A DNA stretch of 64,000 nucleotides from Pseudomonadota bacterium (lineage in GTDB: Bacteria > Pseudomonadota > Alphaproteobacteria > Rhizobiales > Beijerinckiaceae), in contig JAEWKH010000025.1 of the NCBI GenBank assembly GCA_023386155.1, forward strand, positions 40,994 to 104,993. Reading direction: 5' to 3'. Made by a program: the position numbers and the translations under genes. The notes under the pieces are model-generated. The model was not told the origin of the DNA. It searched no databases and saw only the letters and a list, made by a program, of their open reading frames with translations. Of this stretch, positions 25,282-34,136 are shown one piece after another. Within the stretch, counting starts at the first letter, position 1, and the number at the start of each line of letters is the position of its first letter.

Positions 25282-25962
25282 TCAGGCCGCGTCGGACCGC
25301 TTGCCGTCCAGGGCGACCTTGAACTCGGCCTGGGTCTTGGCCTTGATCTCGTCCACCGTGACGCCGTCGGCGAGCTCGATCAGGGTCATGCCGGTGCCGC
25401 CCTTCTTGTCGATGGAAAACACGCCGAGATCGGTGATGACGAGATCCACCACGCCCGTGCCGGTGAGCGGCAGGTTGCAGCTTTTGAGGAGCTTCGGATC
25501 CTCCGAGCCGTCCTTGGCCTTCGCCACATGCTCCATGACCACCACGACGCGCTTGACGCCCGCCACGAGGTCCATGGCGCCGCCCATGCCCTTCACCATC
25601 TTGCCCGGGATCATCCAGTTGGCGAGATCGCCGTTCTCGGCCACCTGCATGGCGCCCAGGATCGAGAGGTCGATATGCCCGCCACGGATCATGCCGAAGG
25701 AATCCGACGAGGAGAAATAGCTCGTGGTCGGCAGCTCGGTGATCGTCTGCTTGCCGGCATTGATCAGGTCCGCGTCCTCCTCGCCCTCGAAGGGGAACGG
25801 GCCCATGCCGAGCATGCCGTTCTCCGACTGGAGCTGCACGCGCATGCCCTTGGGAATGTAGTTCGACACCAGCGTCGGGATGCCGATACCGAGGTTCACG
25901 TAGTAGCCGTCGCGCAGCTCCTTGGCCGCACGGGCGGCCATCTGGTCACGGGTCCAGGCCAT
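25282..25962 (-). CDS. scoB: 3-oxoacid CoA-transferase, subunit B
   Basis: This 226-residue protein starts MAWTRDQMAARAAKEL and carries the catalytic SENGMLG motif, where the glutamate forms the covalent CoA thioester in family I CoA transferases. GGHIDLSILGAMQV and MDLVAGVKRVVVVMEH are further family segments. It would move CoA between succinyl-CoA and a 3-oxoacid such as acetoacetate, in ketone-body or aromatic-acid breakdown. The ATG overlaps the subunit A stop (ATGA), and GAGGAG lies upstream, so the two are coupled. Confidence 0.9.
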   Translation of the reverse strand: MAWTRDQMAARAAKELRDGYYVNLGIGIPTLVSNYIPKGMRVQLQSENGMLGMGPFPFEGEEDADLINAGKQTITELPTTSYFSSSDSFGMIRGGHIDLSILGAMQVAENGDLANWMIPGKMVKGMGGAMDLVAGVKRVVVVMEHVAKAKDGSEDPKLLKSCNLPLTGTGVVDLVITDLGVFSIDKKGGTGMTLIELADGVTVDEIKAKTQAEFKVALDGKRSDAA

Positions 25963-26672
25963 CAGAGGGTCTCCTCGCGCTTGCGGGTGGTGCGTTGCTC
26001 GATGTGTTTGACGGGATTCGGCACATGCACCATGCGCTTCACGAAGATGCCCGGCGTGTGGATGCAGTCCGGATCGATCTCGCCGGCCGGCACCAGATGC
26101 TCGACCTCGGCGATGGTGAGGCGCGAGGCGGTCGCCATCATCGGGTTGAAGTTGCGCGCGGTCTTCCGGTAGACGAGGTTGCCCTCGGTGTCGCCCTTCC
26201 ACGCATGGACGATGGAGATGTCGGCGAACAGGCCCGTCTCCATGACGTAGGTCTCGCCGTTGAACTCGCGCACTTCCTTGCCCTCGGCGATGAGGGTGCC
26301 CACGCCCGTCTTGGTGTAGAAGGCCGGGATGCCGGCGCCGCCGGCGCGGATGCGCTCGGCCAGCGTCCCCTGCGGGTTGAACTCCAGCTCCAGCTCGCCG
26401 GACAGGTACTGCTGGGCGAAGAGCTTGTTCTCGCCGACGTAGGAAGAAATCATCTTGCGGATCTGGCGGGTCTCGAGCAGGCGGCCGAGACCGATGCCGT
26501 CCACGCCCGCATTGTTGGAGATGAAGGTCAGATCCTTCGCTCCCGAATCACGGATCGCCTCGATCAGCGTCTCCGGAATGCCGCACAGGCCGAAGCCGCC
26601 GGCCATGATGGTCATGCCATCCTTGACCGCCCCGGCGAGCGCCGCCCGCGCGTCGCTGTAAACCTTATCCAT
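25962..26672 (-). CDS. scoA: 3-oxoacid CoA-transferase, subunit A
   Basis: This 236-residue alpha subunit starts MDKVYSDARAALAG and has the glycine-rich GGFGLCGIPETLI motif and the SNNAGVDGIGLG loop that bind CoA. It pairs with the subunit B product. The ATG at 26672 with GAGAGG upstream is preferred over the preceding TTG. The first gene of the pair, its promoter must lie in the 246 bp before the divergent AsmA-like gene. Substrate is inferred from the family only. Confidence 0.9.
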   Translation of the reverse strand: MDKVYSDARAALAGAVKDGMTIMAGGFGLCGIPETLIEAIRDSGAKDLTFISNNAGVDGIGLGRLLETRQIRKMISSYVGENKLFAQQYLSGELELEFNPQGTLAERIRAGGAGIPAFYTKTGVGTLIAEGKEVREFNGETYVMETGLFADISIVHAWKGDTEGNLVYRKTARNFNPMMATASRLTIAEVEHLVPAGEIDPDCIHTPGIFVKRMVHVPNPVKHIEQRTTRKREETL

Positions 26673-26918
26673 CAAAACCTCTCCCCATGGGCATATTCAT
26701 GCTCGTTTGAAGCCACCGAGGCAAATCTCGGGAGCCGCTTGCGACCTTTTGGCCGCCTGCCGCTCAGGTACGAATGGCGGCCACCCTGCAACCTGGCCTC
26801 AATTTAGACAATCCCTTCATATGGATATATGGAAACGATTCACGGTTTCGGTCTTGCCTGAGGACATCCCGCCCTCCCCGCTTGCGAGACAGGACCCAAG
26901 GTTTACAACATTCATCCC

Positions 26919-28730
26919 ATGTCCCGCCGCGTTGTTCTTCTCATTGCGTTGATTTCGCTCGCCGTTCTCGGAACGGCCGCTTCGCCCTGGACGCTCTCGG
27001 GCGGCGGCCTGTCCGCGGAGCTGACGCGGCACGTGAAGGACAAGTACGGGCTGGACCTGACGGTCAGGGGCCGCAGCACCTTTGCCGTCCTGCCCATTCC
27101 CAGGGTCAAGTTCGAGAATGTGACGCTCCAGTTCCCGGACCAGGCCCTCAAGGCCGAAGGCGGAACCCTGAGGGGCGAGCTGCGCCTCCTGCCGCTGCTC
27201 TTCGGCCGGATCGAGCTTTCGGACTTCGACCTGAGCGAAACCCGCATCACGGCCACCTTCAAGGCCCTGCAATCGCTCAAATGGGCCGAAATTCTCGAGG
27301 ACCGGGCAAGGGAAACCTATGCCCGGCGCCTCATCGTGCACAAATCCACCCTGCGCTGGACCGACCTGAAGGAAGCCAATCTGGACCAGCTCGACCTCGT
27401 CGTCCGCTGGGTCAGCGCGGCGGAACCCATGACCCTGGCGGGCTCCGCGCTCTGGCGTGACGAGAAGGTTTCCCTCGAGCAGGCCTCGGTCTTTCCCGAT
27501 CTTCTGGCCTCGGACCGCATCAGCCCCTTCTCCCTGACCCTGTCCTCGCCCTTCGCGCGCATCGCGGCCGAGGGCGAGGCCCAGCTTGGCGCCTCCCCCC
27601 GGATCACGGGGGAAAGCACCATCAAGGCCAAATCCCTGCGCGACTTCACCCGCTGGAGCGGCATGGAGCTGCCCTTCGGGTCGCTTCTCCGCACCGTTTC
27701 CATCGCGGGCGATTTCTCCATGGATCGCCGACGCCTGTCCTGGCCCGCCGTTGCGGTGAAGCTGGGAGATGACAAGCTGGAAGGAACGGTGGGCGTCCGC
27801 TTCGATGCGGACCGGCCCGTGATCACCGGCACCCTGGCCGCCGACACGCTCAACCTTTCGGACCTGTTCGCCCCCTTCTCGCAGGCCCGGACCTCCTCCG
27901 GCGCCTGGAGCGAGGAGGCCATCGACCTGTCGCGGGCCACCGGCTCCGACCTCGACCTGCGCCTTTCGGCCGCCAGCGCGAGCCTCGGTCGCCTCAGCCT
28001 CGAAGACATGGCGGCGAGCGTCCTCGTGCAGCCCGGGCGCATCGAGGCCTCCATCGGGCGGGCCGGCTTCAACGACGGCAGCCTCAAGGGCCGCCTGTCC
28101 CTGGTGAGGCAGAACGGTGAGGTCGAGTTCAAGAGCCAGGGCTCCTTCGCCGGGGTGACGGTCGCGCCCTTCCTCGCCGCCATCGGCGAGCCGCGCTGGA
28201 TCACCGGCCAGGCGAGCGGACATTTCAGTTTCGAAGGGCTGGGCAGGAATCCCGCGGATGTCATCCGTGAGGCGCACGGCCGCTCCTCCATCGAGGTCGT
28301 GGACGGAGAGATCGTCGGCATCGCCCTCGACGATGCCCTTCGCCGGGTGGAGAAGCGGCCGCTTCTCGCCTCCCTCAACTGGAAGGGAGGCCGCACCCCC
28401 TTCGACAAGGCGCAGGCCCAGGTCGTGGTGAAGGGCGGGGTCGGCGACATCGTGGAAGCCCATCTCAAGGGGTCTGCCGTACAGGCCGCCCTCAAGGGGC
28501 AGGTGCTCCTGGTCGACCGCACGCTCAGCATGACGGCGAACGTCTCGCCGGCCGACGCCCCCGCGGGCCAGTCCCCTGCCCTCGTCTTCGACGTGATGGG
28601 CGACTGGGACAACGTTGCAGTCTCCCCGCAGGTCCGCTCCCTCATCGAGCGCTCGGGCGCCGCCAAGCCGCTCTTTCCGTCCGAGCGGGTGCCGGCCAGC
28701 CGGCAGGGACCTCAGGCTGTCGCTCAGTGA
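26919..28730 (+). CDS. AsmA-family protein
   Basis: This 603-residue protein has one N-terminal membrane segment (VVLLIALISLAVLGTAA) and a long beta-strand-rich periplasmic part. The opening GGGLSAELTRHVKDKYGLDLTVRG and RGELRLLPLLFGRIEL match the AsmA N-terminal domain; NPADVIREAHGRSSIEVVDG near residue 445 matches the C-terminal AsmA region. AsmA-like proteins are thought to bridge membranes and move phospholipid to the outer membrane. The gene is alone on its strand, facing the polyamine transporter genes. Confidence 0.87.
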   Translation: MSRRVVLLIALISLAVLGTAASPWTLSGGGLSAELTRHVKDKYGLDLTVRGRSTFAVLPIPRVKFENVTLQFPDQALKAEGGTLRGELRLLPLLFGRIELSDFDLSETRITATFKALQSLKWAEILEDRARETYARRLIVHKSTLRWTDLKEANLDQLDLVVRWVSAAEPMTLAGSALWRDEKVSLEQASVFPDLLASDRISPFSLTLSSPFARIAAEGEAQLGASPRITGESTIKAKSLRDFTRWSGMELPFGSLLRTVSIAGDFSMDRRRLSWPAVAVKLGDDKLEGTVGVRFDADRPVITGTLAADTLNLSDLFAPFSQARTSSGAWSEEAIDLSRATGSDLDLRLSAASASLGRLSLEDMAASVLVQPGRIEASIGRAGFNDGSLKGRLSLVRQNGEVEFKSQGSFAGVTVAPFLAAIGEPRWITGQASGHFSFEGLGRNPADVIREAHGRSSIEVVDGEIVGIALDDALRRVEKRPLLASLNWKGGRTPFDKAQAQVVVKGGVGDIVEAHLKGSAVQAALKGQVLLVDRTLSMTANVSPADAPAGQSPALVFDVMGDWDNVAVSPQVRSLIERSGAAKPLFPSERVPASRQGPQAVAQ

Positions 28731-28737
28731 GCGCCTC

Positions 28738-28782
28738 GCGCATCGTGCGAAAAATGGACCGAGTTTTCCGCGTGATGAGCGC
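28738..28782. repeat. Degenerate unit A palindrome
   Basis: GCGCATCGTGCGAAAAATGGACC is intact, but the right half is altered to GTGATGAGCGC. It lies just after the AsmA-like stop, at a convergent gene junction. Confidence 0.65.
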
Positions 28783-28884
28783 TTCACAAAGGGGAGCATT
28801 TTTCGGCGACGTGGATCCCGGTTCGCCGCCAAGAAATGCGCCACAGCAAATTAGAGAGTTGATCCCTCTTGCGTGTAATCGCCT

Positions 28885-29679
28885 CTAACGGCGTGAGCGC
28901 AGGACCGAGCGCTTGCTGAGCAGGGTCGCCGAGATCACGCCGAGGGTCACGATTCCGATCAGGATCGTCGAGGCCGCATTCACCTCCGGCGAAAGGCCGA
29001 GCCGCACCTGGCTGTAGATCTTGATGGGCAGCGTCGTGGCGCCCGGTCCCGCATTGAAGCTCGCGACGACCAGATCGTCCATGGACAGGGTGAAGGCGAG
29101 CAGGAATCCCGCCACGATGGACGGCGCGATCAGCGGCAGCGTCACGGAAAAGAACGTGCGCAGGGGCGGCGCGCCGAGATCCATGGCGGCCTCCTCGAGC
29201 GAGCGGTCGAAGGTCATGAGGCGCGACTGCACCACAACCGTGACGAAGCACATGGTGAGCGTGGTGTGGGCGAGCGTGATGGTCCAGAAGCCGCGATCCA
29301 GATCCACGGCGACGAAGAAGAGCAGCAGCGACAGGCCGGTGATCACCTCCGGCATGACCATCGGCGCGTAGACCATGCCGGTAAAGAGCGTCCGCCCCGG
29401 GAAGCGCCCGTAGCGGGTCAGCGCGAGCGCCGCGAGGGTGCCGAGGATTGTCGCGAGCGAGGCGGAGAGAAGCGCGATGCGCAGCGTCACCCAGGCCGCC
29501 TCCATGAGCGCCTCGTTCCGGAACAGGGCGCCGTACCACTGGGTCGAGAATCCGCCCCAGACGGTGACGAGGCGCGATGCGTTGAACGAATAGATCACCA
29601 GCAGCAGGATCGGCAGGTAGAGGAAGGCGAAGCCGATCACGAGCGACGTGACGTTGAAGACGCTGAGGCGACGGTTCAT
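28885..29679 (-). CDS. potI: Polyamine-type ABC transporter permease (PotI/PotC family)
   Basis: This 264-residue inner-membrane permease starts MNRRLSVFNVTSLVIGFAFLYLPI. It has about six helices, with the EAA loop LEEAAMDLGAPPLRTFFSVTLPL near residue 165. The ATG overlaps the upstream permease stop (ATGA). It would form the channel with the PotH-type partner. Polyamine specificity is inferred from family resemblance. Confidence 0.9.
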   Translation of the reverse strand: MNRRLSVFNVTSLVIGFAFLYLPILLLVIYSFNASRLVTVWGGFSTQWYGALFRNEALMEAAWVTLRIALLSASLATILGTLAALALTRYGRFPGRTLFTGMVYAPMVMPEVITGLSLLLFFVAVDLDRGFWTITLAHTTLTMCFVTVVVQSRLMTFDRSLEEAAMDLGAPPLRTFFSVTLPLIAPSIVAGFLLAFTLSMDDLVVASFNAGPGATTLPIKIYSQVRLGLSPEVNAASTILIGIVTLGVISATLLSKRSVLRSRR

Positions 29680-30581
29680 GGCCGCGCCTCCACGCGCCGC
29701 GCCTCGACATCGCGATAGATCACGATGGGCACGACGAGGATGATGAGCAAAAGGATCGCAACTGCCGATGCGAGCGGCCAGTCGCGGTTGGAGAAGAACT
29801 CGCTCCAGAGCTGCCGTCCGATCATCAGGGTTTCCGAGCCGCCGAGCAGGTCGGGGATGACGAACTCGCCAACGGCCGGAATGAAGCACAGGAGCGAGCC
29901 CGCGATGATGCCCGGCATGGCGAGCGGCACGGTGATCGTCCAGAACGAGCGCCAGGGCGGCGAACCGAGATCGAGCGCCGCTTCGAGCAGCGTGTCGTCC
30001 ATCTTCTCGAGCGTCGCGTAGAGCGGCAGCACCATGAAGGGCAGATAGGCATAGACGATGCCGATATAGACCGCTGTTTCCGTGTTGAGGATGTCGAGGG
30101 GTTCCGAGATCAGGCCGATCCCCATGAGCGCCTGCGTGAGCAGGCCCTCGGGCTTCAGGATCGCGACCCAGGCATAGATGCGGATGAGGAAGCTCGTCCA
30201 GAACGGCAGGATGACGAGCGCCACCAGCAGGAAGCGATAGCGCTCCGGTGCGCGCGCCATGCCGTAGGCGATCGGAAAGCCTACGAGCAGGAGGAGCAAT
30301 GTCGAGATGCCCGCGATGCGAACGGAGGAGAGCGTCGCGCGGAAATAGAGGTCGTCCTGGGTCAGGAGCTCGAAATTCTCCAGGTCGAGCCCGCCGATGA
30401 ACCCGGCGATGTCGCTCCAGTCGAAGACCGGCTTGTAGGGCGGCTGGGCCACCGCCGGATCCGACAGGCTGATCTTGAGCACGATCAGGAACGGCACGAG
30501 GAAGAGCAGGCCGAGCCAGAGGTAGGGGATGGCCGGCACGAGTCCCGCGGTCAGGCGTCGCGTGAGGGAGCGTTCCATCAT
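29676..30581 (-). CDS. potH: Polyamine-type ABC transporter permease (PotH/PotB family)
   Basis: This 301-residue permease starts MMERSLTRRLTAGLVPAIPYLWLGLLFLVPFLIVL and has six helices. The segment SLSDPAVAQPPYKPVFDW follows helix 1, as in PotH. The EAA loop is LLEAALDLGSPPWRSFWTITVPL. It begins a few bases after the ATPase gene and overlaps potI by four bases, so all three genes form one operon. Confidence 0.91.
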   Translation of the reverse strand: MMERSLTRRLTAGLVPAIPYLWLGLLFLVPFLIVLKISLSDPAVAQPPYKPVFDWSDIAGFIGGLDLENFELLTQDDLYFRATLSSVRIAGISTLLLLLVGFPIAYGMARAPERYRFLLVALVILPFWTSFLIRIYAWVAILKPEGLLTQALMGIGLISEPLDILNTETAVYIGIVYAYLPFMVLPLYATLEKMDDTLLEAALDLGSPPWRSFWTITVPLAMPGIIAGSLLCFIPAVGEFVIPDLLGGSETLMIGRQLWSEFFSNRDWPLASAVAILLLIILVVPIVIYRDVEARRVEARP

Positions 30582-30583
30582 GG

Positions 30584-31753
30584 CTATTCCGCCAGGATCA
30601 CCGCCGCATCCGGCGCGAAGGTGACATAGACCTGCTCGTCCCAGTCGATGGGGTTCTCGACGAAGCGCGAGGCATTGGCGCGGGTGACGCGCAGGATCTC
30701 GCCGGTGGCGAGCCTGACGCGATAGACCGTCCAGTCGCCGAGATAGCCGATATCCCACACCTCGCCGGTGAGCACGTTGATGGCGCCGGGCCCCGGCGGG
30801 TCGCGCTGGATCACCATCTTCTCCGGCCGCACGGCGATCGCCACGGCCTGGCCGGAATGCAGCACCTCGTCCGGATCGTCGATGGTGAGCGGCACGTCGG
30901 CGGACGGCGTCTTCACGCGCCAGAGGCCGTTCTCCTGGCCCTGCACATGGCCTTCGAGGATGTTCACGTCGCCGACGAATTCCGCGATGAAGCGTGTCTT
31001 GGGCTGTTCGTAGATCTCGCCCGGGGTCGCCACCTGCACAATCCGCCCATGGTCCATGACGGCGATCCGGTCGGCCATGGTCATGGCCTCCTCCTGGTCG
31101 TGCGTGACGACCACGAAGGTCATGTGAAGGTCGTGCTGGATGTCCATCAGCTCGAACTGGGTTTCCTCGCGCAGCTTCTTGTCGAGCGCCCCGAGGGGCT
31201 CGTCGAGCAGCAGCACCTTGGGCTTCTTGGCCAGTGCGCGGGCGAGCGCCACGCGCTGGCGCTGGCCACCGGAGAGCTGGCTCGGGTAGCGCCGGGCGAG
31301 CTTCTCGAGCTGGACGAGGCGCAGCATCTCGCCGACGCGCTCCGCGATCTGGTCCTTCGGCATCCCGTCCTGCTTGAGCCCGAAGGCGATGTTCTTCTCC
31401 ACGCTCATGTGCGGGAACAGCGCATAGGACTGGAACATCATGTTGACCGGCCGGCGGTAGGGCGGCACGCCGGCGAGGTTCTGCCCCGCCAGGGTGATGC
31501 TGCCCTCGCTCGGCATCTCGAAGCCCGCGAGCATGCGCATGAGGGTCGTCTTGCCGCAGCCGGACGGGCCGAGCAGGCAGAAGAACTCGCCTTCGAAGAT
31601 GTTCAGGGAGAGGTGGTCCACGGCCACCGCGTCTCCGAACCGCTTCGTGACGTTGTCGAAGCGGATGAGCGGCTTGGCATCGGGATCGGACCAGGGAGCA
31701 AAGGCGCGGCGGACGGCGCCGACGGAGGCTGATTGGCGAGCGGGAGGAGGCAA
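30584..31753 (-). CDS. potG: Polyamine-type ABC transporter ATP-binding protein (PotG/PotA family)
   Basis: This 389-residue ATPase has Walker A GPSGCGKTTLMR, signature LSGGQRQRVALARAL, Walker B VLLLDEPLGALD and H-loop VVTHDQEEAMTM. A C-terminal TOBE domain of about 110 residues follows, as in the PotA/MalK group. The start is uncertain: the TTG at 31753 lacks a clear ribosome-binding site, but the family motif FAPWSDPDAKPLIRF requires a start upstream of about residue 17. It is the first gene of the operon; no periplasmic binding protein is present. Confidence 0.9.
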   Translation of the reverse strand: MPPPARQSASVGAVRRAFAPWSDPDAKPLIRFDNVTKRFGDAVAVDHLSLNIFEGEFFCLLGPSGCGKTTLMRMLAGFEMPSEGSITLAGQNLAGVPPYRRPVNMMFQSYALFPHMSVEKNIAFGLKQDGMPKDQIAERVGEMLRLVQLEKLARRYPSQLSGGQRQRVALARALAKKPKVLLLDEPLGALDKKLREETQFELMDIQHDLHMTFVVVTHDQEEAMTMADRIAVMDHGRIVQVATPGEIYEQPKTRFIAEFVGDVNILEGHVQGQENGLWRVKTPSADVPLTIDDPDEVLHSGQAVAIAVRPEKMVIQRDPPGPGAINVLTGEVWDIGYLGDWTVYRVRLATGEILRVTRANASRFVENPIDWDEQVYVTFAPDAAVILAE

Positions 31754-31938
31754 GATGTTTTGACTTCAACCTTGAACGAGGAAACCTGCCGGCAAGCTAT
31801 GATGTTCGGGGGCGGAGGACAACAACTTAAAAGCCGTTGATCACCGGATCGAGGGCGGCGTTTCCCGCAACCCTGCCCTGCCGGATCCGGGCGGCCCGCG
31901 CCTTGATGCTCCCTGGGAATCCCGGTATCTAGCACCCA

Positions 31939-31956
31939 TATAATTAGTACTCTAAT
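31939..31956. promoter_or_regulatory. TATAAT hexamer overlapped by a MarR-type palindrome
   Basis: A perfect -10-like TATAAT (31939-31944) overlaps the inverted repeat ATTAG-TACT-CTAAT (31943-31956). MarR-family regulators commonly bind such AT-rich palindromes and block RNA polymerase. It lies directly before the MarR gene. I found no convincing -35 box at 17 bp, so promoter use is an inference. Confidence 0.55.
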
Positions 31957-31977
31957 AATATGAACCCTAGGAAGATC

Positions 31978-32412
31978 ATGACCACTCCCGCCAAGGCGGC
32001 GTTTTCCGAGGAATTGCTGAAGGTCAGCCGGAAGATGCGCACCCTCTTCGACGCCCGCGTGCGGGCCGAAGGGCTGACTCTGCCGCGGGCGCGGGCGCTG
32101 ATCTTTCTCGGCAGGAAAGACTGCATGAACCAGACCGAGCTCGCGGAGATGCTCGAGATCGAGGGCCCGACCCTCGTCCCGCTCCTCGACAGCCTGGAGA
32201 AGCAGGGCCTGATCCGGCGCCAGCCGGTGGACGGAGACCGGCGGGCCAAGCAGATCGCCCTCACCGCGGCGGGGCAGGAACAGGCTGCCCATGTGGACAC
32301 TCTCGTCCAGGAATTCCGCAGCGATATCCTGAAAGATATCAGCGAGGACGACCTCAAGGCCGCCATCCGCGTTTTCCACGCCATGGTGCGGAACATCGAA
32401 GCCGCAAGCTGA
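31978..32412 (+). CDS. MarR-family transcriptional regulator
   Basis: This 144-residue winged-helix regulator starts MTTPAKAAFSEELLKVSRKMR. The DNA-recognition part NQTELAEMLEIEGPTLVPLLDSLEKQGLIRRQPVDGDRR is the classic MarR wHTH and wing. The ATG at 31978 follows AGGAAG closely; an ATG at 31960 would add six residues. The palindrome just upstream suggests autorepression. The next genes are an EmrB/EmrA-type pump, which it most likely represses until a toxic ligand binds. Confidence 0.9.
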   Translation: MTTPAKAAFSEELLKVSRKMRTLFDARVRAEGLTLPRARALIFLGRKDCMNQTELAEMLEIEGPTLVPLLDSLEKQGLIRRQPVDGDRRAKQIALTAAGQEQAAHVDTLVQEFRSDILKDISEDDLKAAIRVFHAMVRNIEAAS

Positions 32413-32428
32413 CGATGGTGCGCCTCCG

Positions 32429-34129
32429 GTGACAGCCCTTTCCGACGACAACCCGTCCGCCATCGCCAACACCGCCGGCCGCGAGGACGAGACCCCTTCG
32501 AAGCCGGCGACCCCGCAGGCGCCGCCCGCCACCCCTCCGGCGGCGCCTGCTCCCATGCCCATGCCTTGGCCCAGGGCCTCGCTCTACATGCTCGCCTCCC
32601 TGCTCCTGTCCCTCACCCAGGGGCTGGGGATGAACCTCGCCGCGGCAAACCTGCCGCAGCTTCAGGGACCGCTCGGCGCCACCACGAACGAGGTCGCATG
32701 GCTGATCGCCGCCTATATGGCGCCGAATGTCAGCCTCTCCCTGATCCTCGTGAAGATCAGGGCCCAGTTCGGCCTTCGCAATTTCGCGGAGCTGAGCATT
32801 CTTCTGTTCGTGCTCGTGATGCTGCTGCACATCTTCGTGCGGGACCTGCAATCGGCCCTCATCGTGCGGTTCTTCAGCGGCATCGCGGCGGCGCCCATCT
32901 CGACGCTCGCCTTCCTCTACATGCTGGAGCCGCTGCCCCCGGCGAAGAAGCTGAGCATCGGCCAGCCCCTCGTCCTCACCAACATCGCGATCGGCGCGCC
33001 CCTCGCCCGACTGATCTCGCCCGACCTTCTCATGCTGGGCGACTGGCACGGCCTGTACCTGTTCGAGATCGCCCTCGCCATGATGGCCTTCGCGGCCGTG
33101 TATCTTCTGCCGCTCACGCCGCCGCCGCGCGCCAAGGTCATCCATTGGCTCGATGTGGCCAGCTATCTCCTCATCGCGGTGGGCTTCGGACTCATCGCCA
33201 TGGTCTTCGCCGTGGGGCGGGCCTATTGGTGGTTCGAAGCGCCCTGGCTCGGCGTCATGCTTGCGGGCGGAATTGCATCGCTCAGCTGCGCCATCGTGAT
33301 CGAGCTCAACCGCGAGACTCCCTTTCTCGATATCCGCTGGCTCACCAGCAAGGAAATCCTGCACCTCGCCGGCACGCTCCTGATCTTCCGCCTCCTCATG
33401 TCGGAGCAGACCGCCGGCGCCTTCGCGTTCTTCCAGGCCATCGGCCTGCAGAACGACCAGATGACGACCCTGTCCCTCGTGGTGATCGGCGCCTCCATCG
33501 CCGCGGGCTTGTCCTATATCGTCCTCGTTAAGCCCGGCCGGGAGAATGCGGCCCAGATGGTCGCCCTCGGCCTGCTCCTGGTCGGCGCCCTCATGGATAG
33601 CAACGCGACGAGCCTGACCAGGCCCGAGCAGATGTATGTCAGCCAGGCCCTGATCGCCGCGGCCGGCGTCCTGTTCCTGCCGCCCGCCATGGCGACCGGC
33701 CTGATGCTGGCGCTGAAGCGGGGGCCGACCTTCATCCTCAACTTCATCGTCGTCTTCCTGACGACGCAGAGTCTCGGCGGCGTTATCGGATCGGCCCTCG
33801 TCGGCACCTTCATCACCTGGCGCGGGAGGTTCCACCTCCAGGAGATCGCCGACCACCTGACCGTGACCGATCCCCTCGTCGCCCAGCGCGTCAAGCAGCT
33901 TGCCGCAACCTATGGCCGGGTCATCACGGACCCGTCCCTGCTCAATACGGAAGGCCTGGCGCTGCTCGGCCAGCAGGTGATCCGCGAAGCCACGGTGCTC
34001 GCCTACAACGATGCCTTCCTGGCCATCGCCATCCTCGCCGCCTTCACCCTTTCCGCGATGATCATCCATCTCGCGATCCGCGCGATCCACAAGAGCGTTT
34101 CGCCCGAACCCCAACCGGCCGCCAGTTGA
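32429..34129 (+). CDS. Major-facilitator efflux permease, DHA2/EmrB-like
   Basis: This 566-residue inner-membrane protein has about 14 helices and a proline-rich cytoplasmic N-terminus of about 50 residues. NEVAWLIAAYMAPNVSLSLILVK is the motif A-proximal region typical of EmrB/FarB-like pumps. It starts with GTG at 32429, 17 bases after the MarR stop. With the adjacent membrane-fusion protein it should export hydrophobic compounds through an outer-membrane channel encoded elsewhere. It is more divergent than the second EmrB at 35462-37015. Confidence 0.88.
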   Translation: MTALSDDNPSAIANTAGREDETPSKPATPQAPPATPPAAPAPMPMPWPRASLYMLASLLLSLTQGLGMNLAAANLPQLQGPLGATTNEVAWLIAAYMAPNVSLSLILVKIRAQFGLRNFAELSILLFVLVMLLHIFVRDLQSALIVRFFSGIAAAPISTLAFLYMLEPLPPAKKLSIGQPLVLTNIAIGAPLARLISPDLLMLGDWHGLYLFEIALAMMAFAAVYLLPLTPPPRAKVIHWLDVASYLLIAVGFGLIAMVFAVGRAYWWFEAPWLGVMLAGGIASLSCAIVIELNRETPFLDIRWLTSKEILHLAGTLLIFRLLMSEQTAGAFAFFQAIGLQNDQMTTLSLVVIGASIAAGLSYIVLVKPGRENAAQMVALGLLLVGALMDSNATSLTRPEQMYVSQALIAAAGVLFLPPAMATGLMLALKRGPTFILNFIVVFLTTQSLGGVIGSALVGTFITWRGRFHLQEIADHLTVTDPLVAQRVKQLAATYGRVITDPSLLNTEGLALLGQQVIREATVLAYNDAFLAIAILAAFTLSAMIIHLAIRAIHKSVSPEPQPAAS

Positions 34130-34136
34130 TATCCTC

